Shown: piece after piece, positions 36,623 to 47,443 of the stretch
Numbering within the stretch: position 1 is the stretch's first letter
Layout: the number at the start of each line of letters is the position of its first letter
From: Enterobacter asburiae
GTDB lineage: Bacteria; Pseudomonadota; Gammaproteobacteria; Enterobacterales; Enterobacteriaceae
Direction of reading: 5' to 3'
NCBI RefSeq assembly: GCF_007035645.1
Contig: NZ_AP019632.1
Span: 1,240,001-1,304,000 of the forward strand
DNA length: 64,000 bases
Made by a program: the position numbers and the translations under genes
Notes under the pieces: generated by a model
Database searches by the model: none
Told to the model about the DNA's origin: nothing
The model's input: the letters and a program-made list of their open reading frames with translations, nothing else

Positions 36623-38620
36623 CTACTTAACCTTCTTCCCCTTCAGCAGTTTCCGTACCCACAATCGATTCGGATTCAGCCCCGCAAGCGTAACCCTGTC
36701 CAGCGGAATCGGCTCGCCGCTCATTTGCGCAGCTAAAACTTCTGCCAGCAGCGGCGCGGAACAGAGCCCGCGAGACCCTAATCCACCCAGCATAAACAGC
36801 TCCGGATAAACCGGCGCGCTTACCGCGTTATCCCGGTTATCAGCAAGATCCTGATAGGCCTCAAGCGTCGCGTCGTAGTCCGGCACATTTCCCGCCATCG
36901 GCAAATGGTCGCGGGTGGCGCAGCGCACGCCGCAGCGCGCGTCACCCTCGCTGACGTCAACCTCTTTCGCCCACGCCGCATCCGGGAAACAGTCAATCAG
37001 GCGCTGGCGGTTTTGGGCCTGATCCGCTTCGCTGTAGCGCATATCCGTTTCGCCACGATGATAGCTGGCCCCGATGCAGTGGTGGCCGTTAGACGGATTT
37101 TGCGGCGTCAGATAGCCGTCATAGCACAGCACCTGACGTAGTTTGTTCAGTTCGGGCGCGGAAGGAATATGGCTTACCTGGCCGCCGACCGGATAAACCG
37201 GCAATGACTCTGTCTGGATAAACTGGCTGATGTTATGTCCGTTTGCCAGCACAACGCTGGCATGGCTTGCCTCTTTGCCATCAGCAAAACGCAGATTCCA
37301 GCGTTCTGTCCGGCTCAACGATTCAACCTTGTGAGCATAATGCGCCGTCAGCCCGCGCGACTGCGCCAGGGCAATGACCGCCGCGGTCAGTTCAGCCGGG
37401 CACAGCCAGCCGCCGAGCGGATACTGAATGCCCCCACACCCGGTTTCCACGCCAGCGGTGTCTGCCACCTCTTGCGCACTTACCGCGCGTGCAATCTCGT
37501 CAGGCAGGCCCAGCGACAGCATCTGCGTGATTTTTTGCTGGCTCTTTTCATCCCAGCCGAGCTGCGTCACGCCGCACCAGTCATGATCGAACGCCACCGG
37601 CAGGGCGTCGTACAGGCGACGGGCGAAGGTAAACGCCGCCGGGAAAAACCGGAACAGGGCCGGGTCGTGCGCGCTTAAAAGCGGATAGAGCGCCCCCTGG
37701 CGGTTGCCGGACGCGCCGCTTGCTGGCGCGTCGTCATCACAGTAGACCGTGACCTGCCAGCCGCGGTGGAGAAGCGCGAGAGACAGCAGAGCGCTGGCGA
37801 TCCCCCCGCCGACTATCGCCACCTCACGGGATGCGCTGGCGCCGCGTGCAAACCAGGGGGCACTGGCGGGGATGTCCAGCGTCTGCTCCATTCTGCCGAC
37901 CAGCATGTCGCGCTTGCGGCCAAAACCTTTGGTTTTCTGCATGGTAAAGCCCGCCTCCTGCAGCCCGCGGCGGACAAAGCCTGCCGAGGTGAAGGTGGCA
38001 AGCGTTGCGCCAGGGCGCGCCAGCCGCGCCATCGCGCTAAACAGATGCTGGCTCCACATGTCCGGGTTTTTGGCGGGGGCAAAGCCGTCAAGGAACCACG
38101 CGTCCACCGTCTGATTCATCGAATCATCGAGCGTATCGGTCAGGTCATTGATGTCGCCAAGCCATAAATCCAGCGTCACGCGTCCGCCGTCCAGAATCAG
38201 ACGGTGGCAGCCGCCGATGTGGGGTGGCCACTGCGCCTGAAGCTGCTCCGTCCAGGCAGCAAGCTCTGGCCAGCGCTGATGAGCGAGCCGCAGATCGTGC
38301 GCGGTGAGCGGGAATTTTTCAAAACTGATGAAATGTAATCTTTGTAGCGTAGCCTCAGGGTGGGCAGCGTGAAACTGGTCAAACGCCTGCCAAAGGGTCA
38401 GAAAATTGAGCCCGGTACCGAATCCGCTTTCCGCGACCACAAACAGGCTCCGCGGATGCTCCGGGAAGCGGGTGCTGAGCTGGTTTCCGTCGAGGAAAAC
38501 ATAGCGAGTTTCTTCGAGTCCGTTATCATTAGAAAAATAGACGTCATCAAAATCTCGGGAAACAGGTGTACCCTCAGCGTTGAATTCGAGGTTGGCGGGT
38601 TGTATAGCGTTTTGTTTCAC
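36623..38620 (-). CDS. mnmC: Bifunctional tRNA mnm5s2U modification enzyme MnmC
   Basis: 665 aa from the GTG at 38620 ([19 protein letters not shown] when read with Met), which matches the E. coli N-terminus; a longer ORF upstream overlaps the fabB promoter. The N-terminal methyltransferase has [15 protein letters not shown]; the FAD-dependent oxidoreductase starts near residue 265 with [17 protein letters not shown]. It converts cmnm5(s2)U at the tRNA wobble position to nm5 and then mnm5(s2)U. Divergent from fabB. Confidence 0.95.
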   Translation of the reverse strand: MKQNAIQPANLEFNAEGTPVSRDFDDVYFSNDNGLEETRYVFLDGNQLSTRFPEHPRSLFVVAESGFGTGLNFLTLWQAFDQFHAAHPEATLQRLHFISFEKFPLTAHDLRLAHQRWPELAAWTEQLQAQWPPHIGGCHRLILDGGRVTLDLWLGDINDLTDTLDDSMNQTVDAWFLDGFAPAKNPDMWSQHLFSAMARLARPGATLATFTSAGFVRRGLQEAGFTMQKTKGFGRKRDMLVGRMEQTLDIPASAPWFARGASASREVAIVGGGIASALLSLALLHRGWQVTVYCDDDAPASGASGNRQGALYPLLSAHDPALFRFFPAAFTFARRLYDALPVAFDHDWCGVTQLGWDEKSQQKITQMLSLGLPDEIARAVSAQEVADTAGVETGCGGIQYPLGGWLCPAELTAAVIALAQSRGLTAHYAHKVESLSRTERWNLRFADGKEASHASVVLANGHNISQFIQTESLPVYPVGGQVSHIPSAPELNKLRQVLCYDGYLTPQNPSNGHHCIGASYHRGETDMRYSEADQAQNRQRLIDCFPDAAWAKEVDVSEGDARCGVRCATRDHLPMAGNVPDYDATLEAYQDLADNRDNAVSAPVYPELFMLGGLGSRGLCSAPLLAEVLAAQMSGEPIPLDRVTLAGLNPNRLWVRKLLKGKKVK

Positions 38621-38695
38621 GTAAGTTACTCGTCTGACAGGCAGTGGCACGATCTTAACGATGTGAGTCCATCGGTGCAAATTTCCGCAGAAAAT

Positions 38696-38737
38696 GTCTG
38701 ATCGGACTTGTTCGGCGTACAAGTGTACGCTATTGTG
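38696..38737 (+). promoter_or_regulatory. fabB promoter with FadR and FabR sites
   Basis: A FadR-like site GTCTGATCGGACTTGTT (38696-38712) overlaps a -35 TTGTTC (38708-38713). The FabR-like palindrome GGCGTACAAGTGTACGCT (38714-38731) fills the 17-base spacer before the -10 TATTGT (38731-38736). In E. coli FadR activates and FabR represses fabB with the same layout. Confidence 0.8.
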
Positions 38738-38778
38738 CGACTCGAAACTTACTATAGTGCGACTTACAGAGGTATTGA

Positions 38779-39996
38779 ATGAAACGTGCAGTGATTACTG
38801 GCCTGGGCATTGTTTCCAGCATCGGTAATAACCAGCAGGAAGTCCTGGCATCTCTGCGTGAAGGACGCTCCGGGATCACTTTCTCTGAAGAGTTTAAAGA
38901 TTCAGGTATGCGTAGCCACGTATGGGGTAACGTCAAACTGGACACCACCGGTTTGATTGACCGCAAAGTGGTTCGTTTCATGAACGATGCCTCTATTTAT
39001 GCTTATCTCTCCATGCAGGAAGCGATCAAAGATTCCGGCCTGAGTGAAGAGGTTTATCAGAACAACCCGCGCGTGGGTCTGATCGCCGGTTCCGGCGGCT
39101 CATCAAAAGCGCAGGTATTCGGCGCTGACGCAATGCGTAGCCCGCGTGGTCTGAAAGCTGTAGGTCCGTACGTGGTCACCAAAGCCATGGGTTCTGCGGT
39201 TTCCGCGTGCCTGGCGACCCCATTCAAAATCCACGGTGTGAACTACTCCATCAGCTCCGCGTGTGCGACTTCCGCGCACTGCATCGGTAATGCTGTTGAG
39301 CAGATCCAGCTGGGTAAACAGGACATCGTATTTGCTGGCGGCGGCGAAGAGCTGGGCTGGGAAATGGCCTGTGAATTCGACGCGATGGGCGCACTGTCCA
39401 CCAAGTACAATGAAACTCCGGATAAAGCCTCCCGTACCTATGATGCGCACCGTGACGGTTTCGTTATCGCGGGCGGCGGCGGTATGGTTGTGGTTGAAGA
39501 GCTGGAGCATGCCCTGGCACGTGGCGCGCACATCTACGCTGAAATCGTGGGCTACGGTGCAACGTCTGACGGCGCCGACATGGTTGCGCCATCCGGCGAA
39601 GGCGCGGTGCGCTGCATGAAGATGGCGATGCACGGCGTTGACACCCCAATCGACTACCTGAACTCCCACGGTACCTCTACTCCGGTAGGCGACGTGAAAG
39701 AGCTGGGTGCGATCCGTGAAGTCTTCGGCGACAACAGCCCGGCAATCTCCGCGACCAAAGCCATGACCGGTCACTCTCTGGGTGCGGCTGGCGTGCAGGA
39801 AGCGATCTACTCTCTGCTGATGCTGGAAAACGGCTTTATCGCGCCAAGCATCAACATCAATGAGATGGACGAGCAGGCTGCTGGCCTGAACATCGTGACC
39901 AAACCAATGGACGCGACGCTGACCACCGTCATGTCAAACAGCTTCGGCTTCGGTGGCACCAACGCCACGCTGGTTATGCGTAAGCTGAAAGCATAA
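38779..39996 (+). CDS. fabB: 3-oxoacyl-[ACP] synthase I FabB
   Basis: 405 aa. Ketosynthase motifs: nucleophile in [12 protein letters not shown] (Cys162), [13 protein letters not shown] and [17 protein letters not shown] with the two catalytic histidines. It carries out chain elongation and is essential for unsaturated fatty acid synthesis. One residue shorter than the E. coli enzyme through a change in the GSGGSSKAQ loop. The start at 38779 has AGAGGT upstream; regulation by FadR and FabR is indicated by the promoter. Confidence 0.97.
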   Translation: MKRAVITGLGIVSSIGNNQQEVLASLREGRSGITFSEEFKDSGMRSHVWGNVKLDTTGLIDRKVVRFMNDASIYAYLSMQEAIKDSGLSEEVYQNNPRVGLIAGSGGSSKAQVFGADAMRSPRGLKAVGPYVVTKAMGSAVSACLATPFKIHGVNYSISSACATSAHCIGNAVEQIQLGKQDIVFAGGGEELGWEMACEFDAMGALSTKYNETPDKASRTYDAHRDGFVIAGGGGMVVVEELEHALARGAHIYAEIVGYGATSDGADMVAPSGEGAVRCMKMAMHGVDTPIDYLNSHGTSTPVGDVKELGAIREVFGDNSPAISATKAMTGHSLGAAGVQEAIYSLLMLENGFIAPSININEMDEQAAGLNIVTKPMDATLTTVMSNSFGFGGTNATLVMRKLKA

Positions 39997-40015
39997 GTTT
40001 TACGTTTGATTCCGG

Positions 40016-40042
40016 AAGGGAGCCATAAGGCTCCCTTTTTTT
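40016..40042 (+). terminator. Terminator after fabB
   Basis: AAGGGAGCC ATAA GGCTCCCTT followed by TTTTT, a clear rho-independent terminator. Confidence 0.92.
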
Positions 40043-40204
40043 ATGCATTGACAAGCGGCTGATCTCACAGGCAAACTTCACCCCTCAACATTATCCTCAC
40101 GATAATGCGTAAGCGTTTAACGTCAACCAACGCACCTTAATCCTGATCATCAGGTAGAGGGGGCGTGGCATTTCCCCGCCTTACTCTTCATTTCGGAGTA
40201 AAGC

Positions 40205-41383
40205 ATGACTGCAGTAACTCAAACAGAAACAACCCCTTCAGCGAACGTCTCGCTGTTCCGTATCGCTTTCGCGGTATTTCTAACCTATATGACCGTCGGC
40301 CTGCCGCTGCCGGTGATCCCGCTGTTCGTTCATCAGGAGCTGGGCTATGGCAACACCATGGTCGGCATTGCCGTGGGCATTCAGTTTTTAGCCACGGTAT
40401 TGACCCGCGGTTACGCCGGACGGCTGGCGGATCAGCACGGTGCAAAACGCTCGGCGCTACAGGGGATGTTTGCCTGTGGGCTGGCGGGCGGCGCATGGCT
40501 GCTGGCTGCTCTCCTGCCGGTAGACGCCGCGTATAAGTTTGCGCTGCTGGTGCTGGGCCGCTTAATCCTGGGCTTTGGTGAAAGCCAGCTGCTGACCGGC
40601 ACCCTGACCTGGGGAATGGGTCTGGTGGGGCCGGCACGCTCCGGCAAGGTGATGTCCTGGAACGGTATGGCCATCTATGGCGCGCTGGCCGCAGGCGCAC
40701 CGCTTGGGCTGCTGATCAATAGCCAGTTTGGATTTGCGGCGCTGGCTGCCACCACCATGGTTTTACCCCTGCTGGCGTGGGCGTTTAACGGCTCGGTGCG
40801 TAAGGTGCCCGCGCACAAAGGCGAGCGTCCTTCCCTGTGGAGCGTGGTCGGCCAAATCTGGCAGCCGGGACTTGGCCTGGCGCTGCAGGGCGTGGGTTTT
40901 GCGGTGATTGGTACCTTCGTCTCGCTCTATTTTATGAGCCGCGGCTGGGCGATGGCCGGTTTTACGCTCACCGCGTTTGGCGGCGCGTTTGTGCTGATGC
41001 GCGTTTTCTTCGGCTGGATGCCGGATCGCTTTGGCGGCGTGAAGGTGGCGGTGGCGTCGCTGGTGATTGAAACCATCGGTCTGCTGCTGCTGTGGAATGC
41101 ACCCGTGGCATCCGTTGCGCTGCTTGGCGCGGCGCTGACCGGCTGCGGCTGTTCACTGATCTTCCCGGCGCTGGGCGTTGAAGTGGTGAAGCGCGTGGCC
41201 CCGCAGGTGCGCGGTACGGCGCTGGGCGGCTATGCGGCCTTTCAGGATATCTCATACGGGGTAACCGGACCGCTGGCCGGGGTGTTAGCCACCTCGTTTG
41301 GTTATCCGTCCGTCTTTCTGGCCGGTGCGGTTTCCGCAGTGGTGGGGATCGTGGTGACGCTGGTGGCGTTTCGCAGGACTTGA
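40205..41383 (+). CDS. yfcJ: Major facilitator superfamily transporter YfcJ
   Basis: 392 aa with about 12 transmembrane segments. The MFS loop 2-3 signature is visible as [17 protein letters not shown]. It matches YfcJ of E. coli in position between fabB and flk. The substrate is unknown; related proteins have been linked to efflux of sugars or small metabolites. ATG at 40205 has GGAGTAAAG upstream. Followed by a REP-type element. Confidence 0.88.
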   Translation: MTAVTQTETTPSANVSLFRIAFAVFLTYMTVGLPLPVIPLFVHQELGYGNTMVGIAVGIQFLATVLTRGYAGRLADQHGAKRSALQGMFACGLAGGAWLLAALLPVDAAYKFALLVLGRLILGFGESQLLTGTLTWGMGLVGPARSGKVMSWNGMAIYGALAAGAPLGLLINSQFGFAALAATTMVLPLLAWAFNGSVRKVPAHKGERPSLWSVVGQIWQPGLGLALQGVGFAVIGTFVSLYFMSRGWAMAGFTLTAFGGAFVLMRVFFGWMPDRFGGVKVAVASLVIETIGLLLLWNAPVASVALLGAALTGCGCSLIFPALGVEVVKRVAPQVRGTALGGYAAFQDISYGVTGPLAGVLATSFGYPSVFLAGAVSAVVGIVVTLVAFRRT

Positions 41384-41390
41384 GCCGTTA

Positions 41391-41470
41391 TTGCCGGGTG
41401 GCGGCTGTGCCTTACCCGGCCTACGGTTCGAGCCGCTGTAGGCCCGGTAAGCGCAGCGCCACCGGGCAAA
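41391..41470. repeat. REP/BIME element between yfcJ and flk
   Basis: Two inverted REP units: TTGCCGGGTGGCGGCTGTGC...CCCGGCCTAC and GTAGGCCCGGTAAGCGCAGCGCCACCGGGCAA. These are typical enterobacterial bacterial interspersed mosaic elements; it lies between convergent genes and may stabilise their mRNA ends. Confidence 0.92.
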
Positions 41471-41477
41471 ACCAACC

Positions 41478-42482
41478 TCAGGCAACCAGCCAGAAAATCG
41501 CCAGCGCAATGAGTAGCGCAATAAACATCAATCCCGGACGCGCAGAGAGCGTTCTGAACGTCTCGACGACCGGCGCAAACAGCGGGCTGTAGATCGGCTG
41601 AATGTTTCTCACCTCCGGCACGCCGCCTTCGCGCTCGGCGCGGCGAACGAAGATTTGATTGAGCAGATCCTGCACCTGCGCGGTGGTCAGAACCGTTTGT
41701 GGCGTGGCCTGCCAGTTTTGCTGGGCGTAATCCCGGATGACTTCAAACTCGTGCGGCTCAAGCGGCTGCTTCAGTGCCGCCTGGACGGTATGCAGGGTAG
41801 GGGCATTCTGGGTGCTGAGCGTCTGGCGCGCCTGGAGCCAGGTCACCAGATGCGTAAACTGTTTGGCCGGTATTAACTCACCCGCCTTCACGCCGGACAG
41901 CTCCAGCATGGATTGCCAGATAAGCTTCGTCGGTTCGCCGGTGGCCGCAGCCAGCTTCGTCACCATCTGCTTGAGCGTGTTGTGCTCGGCTGGCAGCAGC
42001 GGACGCTCGGTCGCCGGGCGCACCTGAGGCTGCGGAATAGACAGCTCGTTGTTCTGCAGCAGGGTCAGCACGGTTTTGAGCTGGTCGGGCGTCAGCTGGC
42101 CCAGCGCGGTCTGACCATACTGCTGGCGAATAAAATCGCTCACCGCCTGCCGGTTATTGCCCTGACCCAGCAGCTCCGTCAGCTGAGCAACAATCTGGCG
42201 CGTGGTGTGGTTCTGCTGCGCGGTATTGATACGCTGGTTCAGGTTTTGCTCGGCAGCAGGGAAATGGCGCGACTGCAGCGGTGCGTCGTTCCTCACGCCT
42301 AAATCATGCTTTACCCCGGCCCAGACTTCCGCGTTTTGCTGTGAAGTCAGCGCAATCAGGCGCGTGATCAGTCGCTCCAGCACGGTGCGCTGTTGCGTGG
42401 ATAGCGGTTGTTCACCGGCAACGTTTGGCGTGACGGGGCCTTCACCCGGAGGGCGTGGCGGCGTACCTGAAATGGGCTGCAT
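41478..42482 (-). CDS. flk: Flagellar/virulence regulator Flk (Div)
   Basis: 334 aa from the ATG at 42482, which has AAGGA 9 bases upstream; a TTG two codons earlier is too close to that site. The N-terminus is proline-rich ([15 protein letters not shown]), the middle is Gln- and Leu-rich, and a single C-terminal transmembrane segment ([17 protein letters not shown]) anchors it. In Salmonella, Flk prevents premature secretion of the anti-sigma factor FlgM at the hook-to-filament switch. Divergent from pdxB, as in E. coli. Confidence 0.9.
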   Translation of the reverse strand: MQPISGTPPRPPGEGPVTPNVAGEQPLSTQQRTVLERLITRLIALTSQQNAEVWAGVKHDLGVRNDAPLQSRHFPAAEQNLNQRINTAQQNHTTRQIVAQLTELLGQGNNRQAVSDFIRQQYGQTALGQLTPDQLKTVLTLLQNNELSIPQPQVRPATERPLLPAEHNTLKQMVTKLAAATGEPTKLIWQSMLELSGVKAGELIPAKQFTHLVTWLQARQTLSTQNAPTLHTVQAALKQPLEPHEFEVIRDYAQQNWQATPQTVLTTAQVQDLLNQIFVRRAEREGGVPEVRNIQPIYSPLFAPVVETFRTLSARPGLMFIALLIALAIFWLVA

Positions 42483-42595
42483 CGTCAAAAATCCTTAAAG
42501 TCAAAACTCAGCGTAAACCAGGCATACATATATGCCTGGCGGCGAGATTATGGCACACTTGGCAGGTTTTCTTCCTCTCAAACAGGTACTCAGAC

Positions 42596-43732
42596 GTGAA
42601 AATCCTCGTTGATGAAAATATGCCTTACGCCCGTGAGCTGTTTAGCCGCCTGGGTAACGTTAAGGCTGTCCCTGGTCGCCCGATCCCGGTCAACGAACTG
42701 GATGACGCAGACGCGCTGATGGTGCGCTCGGTGACTAAAGTAAATGAGGCGTTGCTCGCCGGTAAAGCGATTAAGTTTGTCGGAACCGCAACGGCAGGGA
42801 CCGATCATGTGGATGATAAATGGCTGAAGCAGGCCGGAATCGGTTTTTCCGCCGCGCCGGGCTGTAACGCCATCGCCGTTGTGGAATACGTTTTCTCCTC
42901 CCTGCTGATGCTGGCCGAGCGCGACGGGTTTGCGCTGAAGGACCGCACCGTGGGGATTGTCGGCGTGGGTAACGTCGGCGGGCGCCTGCAAAAGCGCCTT
43001 GAAGCGTTAGGGATCCGCACGCTGCTGTGCGATCCGCCGCGTAAAGATAACGGCGATGACGAGGATTTCCGCTCGCTGGATGAGCTGGTTGCACAGTGTG
43101 ACGTGCTGACGTTCCACACGCCGCTGTTTAAAGAGGGGCCGTATAAGTCGCTGCATCTTGCTGACGAGGCGCTGATCCGTCGTCTGAAGGCTGGCACTAT
43201 TCTGATAAATGCCTGCCGTGGTCCGGTGGTAGATAACGCCGCGCTGCTGACATGCCTGAACGAAGGACAAGACCTCAGCGTGGTGCTGGACGTCTGGGAG
43301 CCGGAGCCGGATCTCAACGTTGAGCTGCTTAACAAGGTAGACGTGGGCACGGCGCATATCGCCGGTTATACCCTCGAGGGGAAAGCGCGCGGCACGACGC
43401 AGGTCTTCGAAGCCTACAGCGCTTTTATCGGCCATCCGCAGCAGGTGGCGCTGGATACCTTACTCCCCGCGCCTGAATTTGGCCGCATTACCCTGCACGG
43501 TCCGCTCGATCAGGCAACGCTGAAAAGGCTGGTGCATTTGGTGTATGATGTGCGCCGCGATGATGCGCTGCTGCGTAAAGTGGCGGGGATCCCGGGTGAA
43601 TTTGATAAGCTGCGCAAGAACTACGTTGAGCGCCGCGAGTGGTCTTCCCTGTATGTAATATGCGACGACGCCCCGTCGGCGACGCTGCTGCATAAGCTGG
43701 GATTTAACGCCGTTCATCACCCGGCGCATTAA
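42596..43732 (+). CDS. pdxB: 4-phosphoerythronate dehydrogenase PdxB
   Basis: 378 aa with the GTG start at 42596 ([13 protein letters not shown]), the exact E. coli N-terminus; an upstream ATG reading would start inside flk. D-2-hydroxyacid dehydrogenase fold: NAD-binding [17 protein letters not shown], catalytic Arg and Glu regions [11 protein letters not shown] and LDVWEPEPD, and His in [17 protein letters not shown]. It carries out the second step of the DXP-dependent pyridoxal phosphate pathway. Followed by a strong terminator before usg. Confidence 0.96.
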   Translation: MKILVDENMPYARELFSRLGNVKAVPGRPIPVNELDDADALMVRSVTKVNEALLAGKAIKFVGTATAGTDHVDDKWLKQAGIGFSAAPGCNAIAVVEYVFSSLLMLAERDGFALKDRTVGIVGVGNVGGRLQKRLEALGIRTLLCDPPRKDNGDDEDFRSLDELVAQCDVLTFHTPLFKEGPYKSLHLADEALIRRLKAGTILINACRGPVVDNAALLTCLNEGQDLSVVLDVWEPEPDLNVELLNKVDVGTAHIAGYTLEGKARGTTQVFEAYSAFIGHPQQVALDTLLPAPEFGRITLHGPLDQATLKRLVHLVYDVRRDDALLRKVAGIPGEFDKLRKNYVERREWSSLYVICDDAPSATLLHKLGFNAVHHPAH

Positions 43733-43747
43733 TGTCTTCTTAATGCT

Positions 43748-43780
43748 CCCTGTCGGATACTCCGACAGGGACGCTTTTTT
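43748..43780 (+). terminator. Terminator between pdxB and usg
   Basis: CCCTGTCGGA TAC TCCGACAGGG followed by ACGCTTTTTT. It lies between two co-directional genes, so usg may have its own promoter or depend on read-through. Confidence 0.88.
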
Positions 43781-43799
43781 ATTTCTGGAGTAAACCACC

Positions 43800-44813
43800 A
43801 TGTCTGAAGGCTGGAACATTGCCATTTTAGGTGCCACGGGTGCCGTGGGCGAAGCCCTGCTCGAAACCCTTGCTGAGCGTCAGTTCCCGGTGGGCGATAT
43901 CTATGCGCTGGCCCGTACCGACAGCGCAGGTGAGCATCTGCGTTTTAACGGTAAATCCGTCATGGTCCAGGACGCGGCCGCGTTCGACTGGACGCAGGCG
44001 CAGCTGGCGTTTTTCGCCGCGGGCGCTGAAGCGACGGCTGCGTACGTTGAAGAGGCGACTAACGCAGGCTGCCTGGTGATCGACCTGAGCGGTCTGTTCT
44101 CAATGGAGCCGGATGTGCCGCTGGTGGTGCCGGACGTGAACCCGTTTGTGCTGGCTGACTACCGCAACCGTAACGTCATTGCGGTCCCGAACAGCCTCAC
44201 CAGCCAGCTGCTGACCGCCCTGAAACCGCTGATCGACGACGGTGGCCTGTCGCGCATTACCGTCACCAGCCTGCTGTCCGCGTCCGCGAACGGCAAAAAG
44301 GCCGTTGACGCGCTGGCCGGGCAGAGCGCGAAGCTGCTGAACGGTATCCCGATTGACGAAGACGATTTCTTTGGGCGCCAGCTGGCGTTCAACATGCTGC
44401 CGCTGCTGCCGGACCGCGAGGGCTCCGTGCGCGAAGAGCGCCGTATCGTCGATGAAGTGCGTAAAATTCTGCAGGACGATGGCCTGATGATTTCCGCGAA
44501 CGTCGTGCAGTCTCCGGTCTTCTACGGCCACGCGCAGATGGTCGGCTTTGAAGCCCTCCGTCCGCTGGCGGCAGAAGAGGCGCGCGACGCGTTTGGCCGC
44601 GGTGAAGACATCGTGCTCTCTGAAGAGAGCGAGTTCCCGACCCAGGTTGGCGATGCCACCGGTAGCGCGCATCTTTCCGTTGGCTGCGTGCGTAACGATT
44701 ACGGGATGCCGGAGCAGGTTCAGTTCTGGTCCGTTGCCGATAACGTTCGCTTCGGCGGCGCGCTGATGGCGGTCAAAATCGCTGAAAAACTGGTGCAGGA
44801 GTACCTGTACTGA
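43800..44813 (+). CDS. usg: USG-1 protein, aspartate-semialdehyde dehydrogenase homolog
   Basis: 337 aa. Rossmann start [20 protein letters not shown] and family segments [29 protein letters not shown] (read in parts). At the position where true aspartate-semialdehyde dehydrogenases have the catalytic Cys (PNCxT), this protein has PNSLTS, so the nucleophile is replaced by Ser, as in E. coli Usg. It is therefore unlikely to be an active dehydrogenase; the function is unknown. Its stop shares one base with the truA start. Confidence 0.9.
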   Translation: MSEGWNIAILGATGAVGEALLETLAERQFPVGDIYALARTDSAGEHLRFNGKSVMVQDAAAFDWTQAQLAFFAAGAEATAAYVEEATNAGCLVIDLSGLFSMEPDVPLVVPDVNPFVLADYRNRNVIAVPNSLTSQLLTALKPLIDDGGLSRITVTSLLSASANGKKAVDALAGQSAKLLNGIPIDEDDFFGRQLAFNMLPLLPDREGSVREERRIVDEVRKILQDDGLMISANVVQSPVFYGHAQMVGFEALRPLAAEEARDAFGRGEDIVLSEESEFPTQVGDATGSAHLSVGCVRNDYGMPEQVQFWSVADNVRFGGALMAVKIAEKLVQEYLY

Positions 44814-45625
44814 TGTCAGACGTGGAACAAAAGCCGGTCCATAGAATTGCCCTCGGAATTGAGTACGACGGCAGTAAATATTATGGCTGGCAGCGTCAGA
44901 ACGAGGTGCGCAGCGTCCAGGAGAAGCTGGAGAAAGCGCTCTCTCAGGTGGCAAACGAGCCGATTAACGTCCTGTGCGCGGGACGTACGGACGCGGGAGT
45001 TCACGGCACGGGGCAGGTGGTGCACTTTGAAACCACCGCCGTGCGTAAGGATGCCGCCTGGACGCTGGGTGTAAATGCGAATTTGCCTGGTGACATTGCG
45101 GTGCGTTGGGTAAAAGCTGTGCCGGATGATTTTCACGCGCGCTTCAGCGCCACGGCGCGTCGCTACCGTTATGTCATCTACAACCAGCGCCTGCGTCCGG
45201 CGGTGTTAAGCCAGGGCGTCACGCATTTTTATGAACCGCTTGATGCAGAACGTATGCATCGCGCGGCGCAGTGTCTGATTGGTGAAAATGACTTTACGTC
45301 GTTTCGTGCGGTGCAGTGTCAGTCCCGCACGCCGTGGCGCAACGTCATGCACATAAACGTCAGCCGTTTTGGCGCGTATGTGGTGGTGGATATCAAAGCC
45401 AATGCCTTTGTACATCATATGGTTAGGAATATTGTGGGCAGCCTGATGGAAGTGGGTGCCGGACACCAGCCGGAGAGCTGGATTGCAGACCTGCTGGCAG
45501 CGAAGGACAGAACGCTTGCGGCAGCCACGGCGAAAGCGGAAGGATTGTATCTGGTCTCAGTAGACTATCCGGATCGATTTGACCTGCCGAAACCGCCAAT
45601 GGGCCCGCTGTTTTTAGCGGACTAA
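44813..45625 (+). CDS. truA: tRNA pseudouridine synthase A, TruA
   Basis: 270 aa, E. coli length. The catalytic Asp lies in [18 protein letters not shown]; other conserved parts are [12 protein letters not shown] and [15 protein letters not shown]. It forms pseudouridine at positions 38-40 of the tRNA anticodon arm. One-base overlap with usg (TGATG) indicates translational coupling. Confidence 0.97.
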   Translation: MSDVEQKPVHRIALGIEYDGSKYYGWQRQNEVRSVQEKLEKALSQVANEPINVLCAGRTDAGVHGTGQVVHFETTAVRKDAAWTLGVNANLPGDIAVRWVKAVPDDFHARFSATARRYRYVIYNQRLRPAVLSQGVTHFYEPLDAERMHRAAQCLIGENDFTSFRAVQCQSRTPWRNVMHINVSRFGAYVVVDIKANAFVHHMVRNIVGSLMEVGAGHQPESWIADLLAAKDRTLAAATAKAEGLYLVSVDYPDRFDLPKPPMGPLFLAD

Positions 45626-45653
45626 ACAAAGGTGCAATTAGGGCTTAGACAAT

Positions 45654-46313
45654 ATGGACGTAATACGTTTTCTGATTGATTTCATTCTGCATATTGATGT
45701 TCACCTGGCGGAGCTGGTCGCGCAGTATGGCGTCTGGGTTTACGCCATTCTGTTCCTCATTCTGTTTTGTGAAACCGGTCTGGTCGTTACCCCATTCCTG
45801 CCAGGGGATTCACTGCTGTTCGTTGCCGGGGCGCTATCGGCGTTACCCACTAACGATCTGAACGTGCATCTTATGGTTGTGCTGATGGTGATTGCCGCCA
45901 TTGTCGGTGATGCGGTCAACTATACGATTGGACGGGTGTTCGGTGAGCGGCTTTTCAGCAATCCTGATTCGAAAATTTTCCGTCGCAGCTATTTAGATAA
46001 AACCCATGCGTTTTATGAACGCCATGGCGGGAAAACCATTATCCTTGCGCGTTTTGTGCCTATTGTGCGCACATTTGCACCGTTTGTGGCGGGAATGGGG
46101 CATATGTCCTATCGTCATTTTGCGGCATACAACGTGGTTGGCGCGCTGCTGTGGGTACTGCTGTTTACCTACGCAGGCTATCTGTTTGGCGATCTCCCGG
46201 TGGTGCAGGAAAACCTTAAGTTACTGATTGTAGCGATTATTGTGCTTTCCGTACTGCCTGGCGTTATCGAAATCATTCGCCACAAACGTGCGGCGGCAAA
46301 ACAAGCGAAGTAA
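45654..46313 (+). CDS. dedA: DedA family inner-membrane protein
   Basis: 219 aa with 4-5 hydrophobic segments. DedA/VTT signature: [29 protein letters not shown], and [20 protein letters not shown] with the essential arginines. DedA proteins are needed for membrane lipid homeostasis; some family members flip undecaprenyl phosphate or phosphatidylethanolamine. Between truA and accD as in E. coli. Confidence 0.94.
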   Translation: MDVIRFLIDFILHIDVHLAELVAQYGVWVYAILFLILFCETGLVVTPFLPGDSLLFVAGALSALPTNDLNVHLMVVLMVIAAIVGDAVNYTIGRVFGERLFSNPDSKIFRRSYLDKTHAFYERHGGKTIILARFVPIVRTFAPFVAGMGHMSYRHFAAYNVVGALLWVLLFTYAGYLFGDLPVVQENLKLLIVAIIVLSVLPGVIEIIRHKRAAAKQAK

Positions 46314-46403
46314 ATGCACACTGGCGGTTCGACCACTTTTTTATCCAAAGTTTCGGGCTGTTATGTTTTAATGTGCAACATTCATGGTCTGTTGGAGGCA
46401 AAA

Positions 46404-46481
46404 ATGGCATTATTCGCCTCTTATAGCAAAACTGGCATACGACCAGGTTCAGGCAGAAAGGTTATCAATGAGCTGGATTGA
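46404..46481 (+). CDS. Putative 25-codon leader ORF overlapping the accD start
   Basis: ATG at 46404 has a near-perfect Shine-Dalgarno TTGGAGG (46392-46398) at 5-base spacing. It encodes a 25-residue basic peptide beginning [11 protein letters not shown] and ending KVINELD, with TGA at 46479-46481. The frame overlaps the first 14 bases of accD in another frame. The site is stronger than that of accD itself, so ribosomes translating it would end just past the accD start and could reinitiate there. No function is known to me; it is a prediction from sequence. Confidence 0.45.
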   Translation: MALFASYSKTGIRPGSGRKVINELD

Positions 46482-47373
46482 ACGAATTAAAAGCAACATT
46501 ACCCCAACGCGCAAAGCGAGCATTCCTGAAGGGGTATGGACGAAGTGTGATAGCTGCGGTCAGGTTCTGTATCGCGCAGAGCTGGAGCGCAACCTTGAGG
46601 TGTGTCCGAAGTGTGACCACCATATGCGTATGTCGGCGCGCAACCGCCTGCATAGCCTGCTGGACGAAGGCTCTCTGGTAGAGCTGGGTAGCGAACTTGA
46701 GCCAAAAGACGTGCTGAAGTTCCGCGATTCCAAAAAATATAAAGATCGTCTGGCCTCTGCACAGAAAGAGACCGGCGAGAAAGACGCGCTGATCGTCATG
46801 AAAGGCACCCTGCATGAGATGCCGGTTGTCGCCGCTGCCTTTGAGTTCTCCTTTATGGGCGGCTCAATGGGCTCCGTGGTCGGTGCGCGCTTCGTGCGTG
46901 CCGTTGAGCAGGCGCTGGAAGACAACTGTCCGCTGATCTGCTTCTCAGCCTCCGGTGGTGCACGTATGCAGGAAGCGCTGATGTCGCTGATGCAGATGGC
47001 GAAAACCTCTGCTGCGCTGGCGAAAATGCAGGAGCGCGGTCTTCCGTACATCTCCGTGCTGACCGACCCAACCATGGGCGGCGTCTCTGCGAGCTTCGCG
47101 ATGCTGGGCGACCTGAACATCGCTGAGCCAAAAGCGCTGATCGGCTTTGCGGGTCCTCGCGTTATCGAGCAAACCGTTCGTGAAAAACTGCCGCCGGGCT
47201 TCCAGCGCAGTGAGTTCCTCATTGAGAAAGGCGCTATCGATATGATCGTCCGCCGTCCGGAAATGCGCCTGAAGCTGGCGAGCATTCTGGCGAAGCTGAT
47301 GAATCTGCCAGCGCCGAACCCGGATGAGCCGCGCGAAGGCGTGGTGGTACCGGATCAGGAACCCGAGGCCTGA
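46468..47373 (+). CDS. accD: Acetyl-CoA carboxylase carboxyltransferase beta subunit AccD
   Basis: 301 aa from the ATG at 46468 ([11 protein letters not shown]), with AAAGG six bases upstream. A four-cysteine zinc ribbon (CDSCG and CPKCD) occupies residues about 27-49, and the crotonase-like carboxyltransferase core shows [11 protein letters not shown] (here [10 protein letters not shown]) and [14 protein letters not shown]. With AccA it transfers the carboxyl group from biotin to acetyl-CoA to make malonyl-CoA. In E. coli the zinc domain also binds acc mRNA and inhibits its own translation. A short leader ORF overlaps its start. Confidence 0.97.
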   Translation: MSWIERIKSNITPTRKASIPEGVWTKCDSCGQVLYRAELERNLEVCPKCDHHMRMSARNRLHSLLDEGSLVELGSELEPKDVLKFRDSKKYKDRLASAQKETGEKDALIVMKGTLHEMPVVAAAFEFSFMGGSMGSVVGARFVRAVEQALEDNCPLICFSASGGARMQEALMSLMQMAKTSAALAKMQERGLPYISVLTDPTMGGVSASFAMLGDLNIAEPKALIGFAGPRVIEQTVREKLPPGFQRSEFLIEKGAIDMIVRRPEMRLKLASILAKLMNLPAPNPDEPREGVVVPDQEPEA

Positions 47374-47379
47374 TAACTG

Positions 47380-47411
47380 AAAAGGGCAGGGCCGGTTGGC
47401 GCTGCCCTTTT
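47380..47411 (+). terminator. Terminator after accD
   Basis: AAAAGGGCAG and CTGCCCTTTT pair around a 12-base loop, followed by GCTTTC. It would separate accD from folC, although folC is only 30 bases further on and may need read-through. Confidence 0.8.
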
Positions 47412-47443
47412 GCTTTCTAATCTGTTAATGACAACCGGGCATT

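Noticed and set aside
43800-44813. Active aspartate-semialdehyde dehydrogenase
   Set aside because: The catalytic Cys position reads PNSLTS; this matches the inactive-looking Usg family and the synteny with truA.
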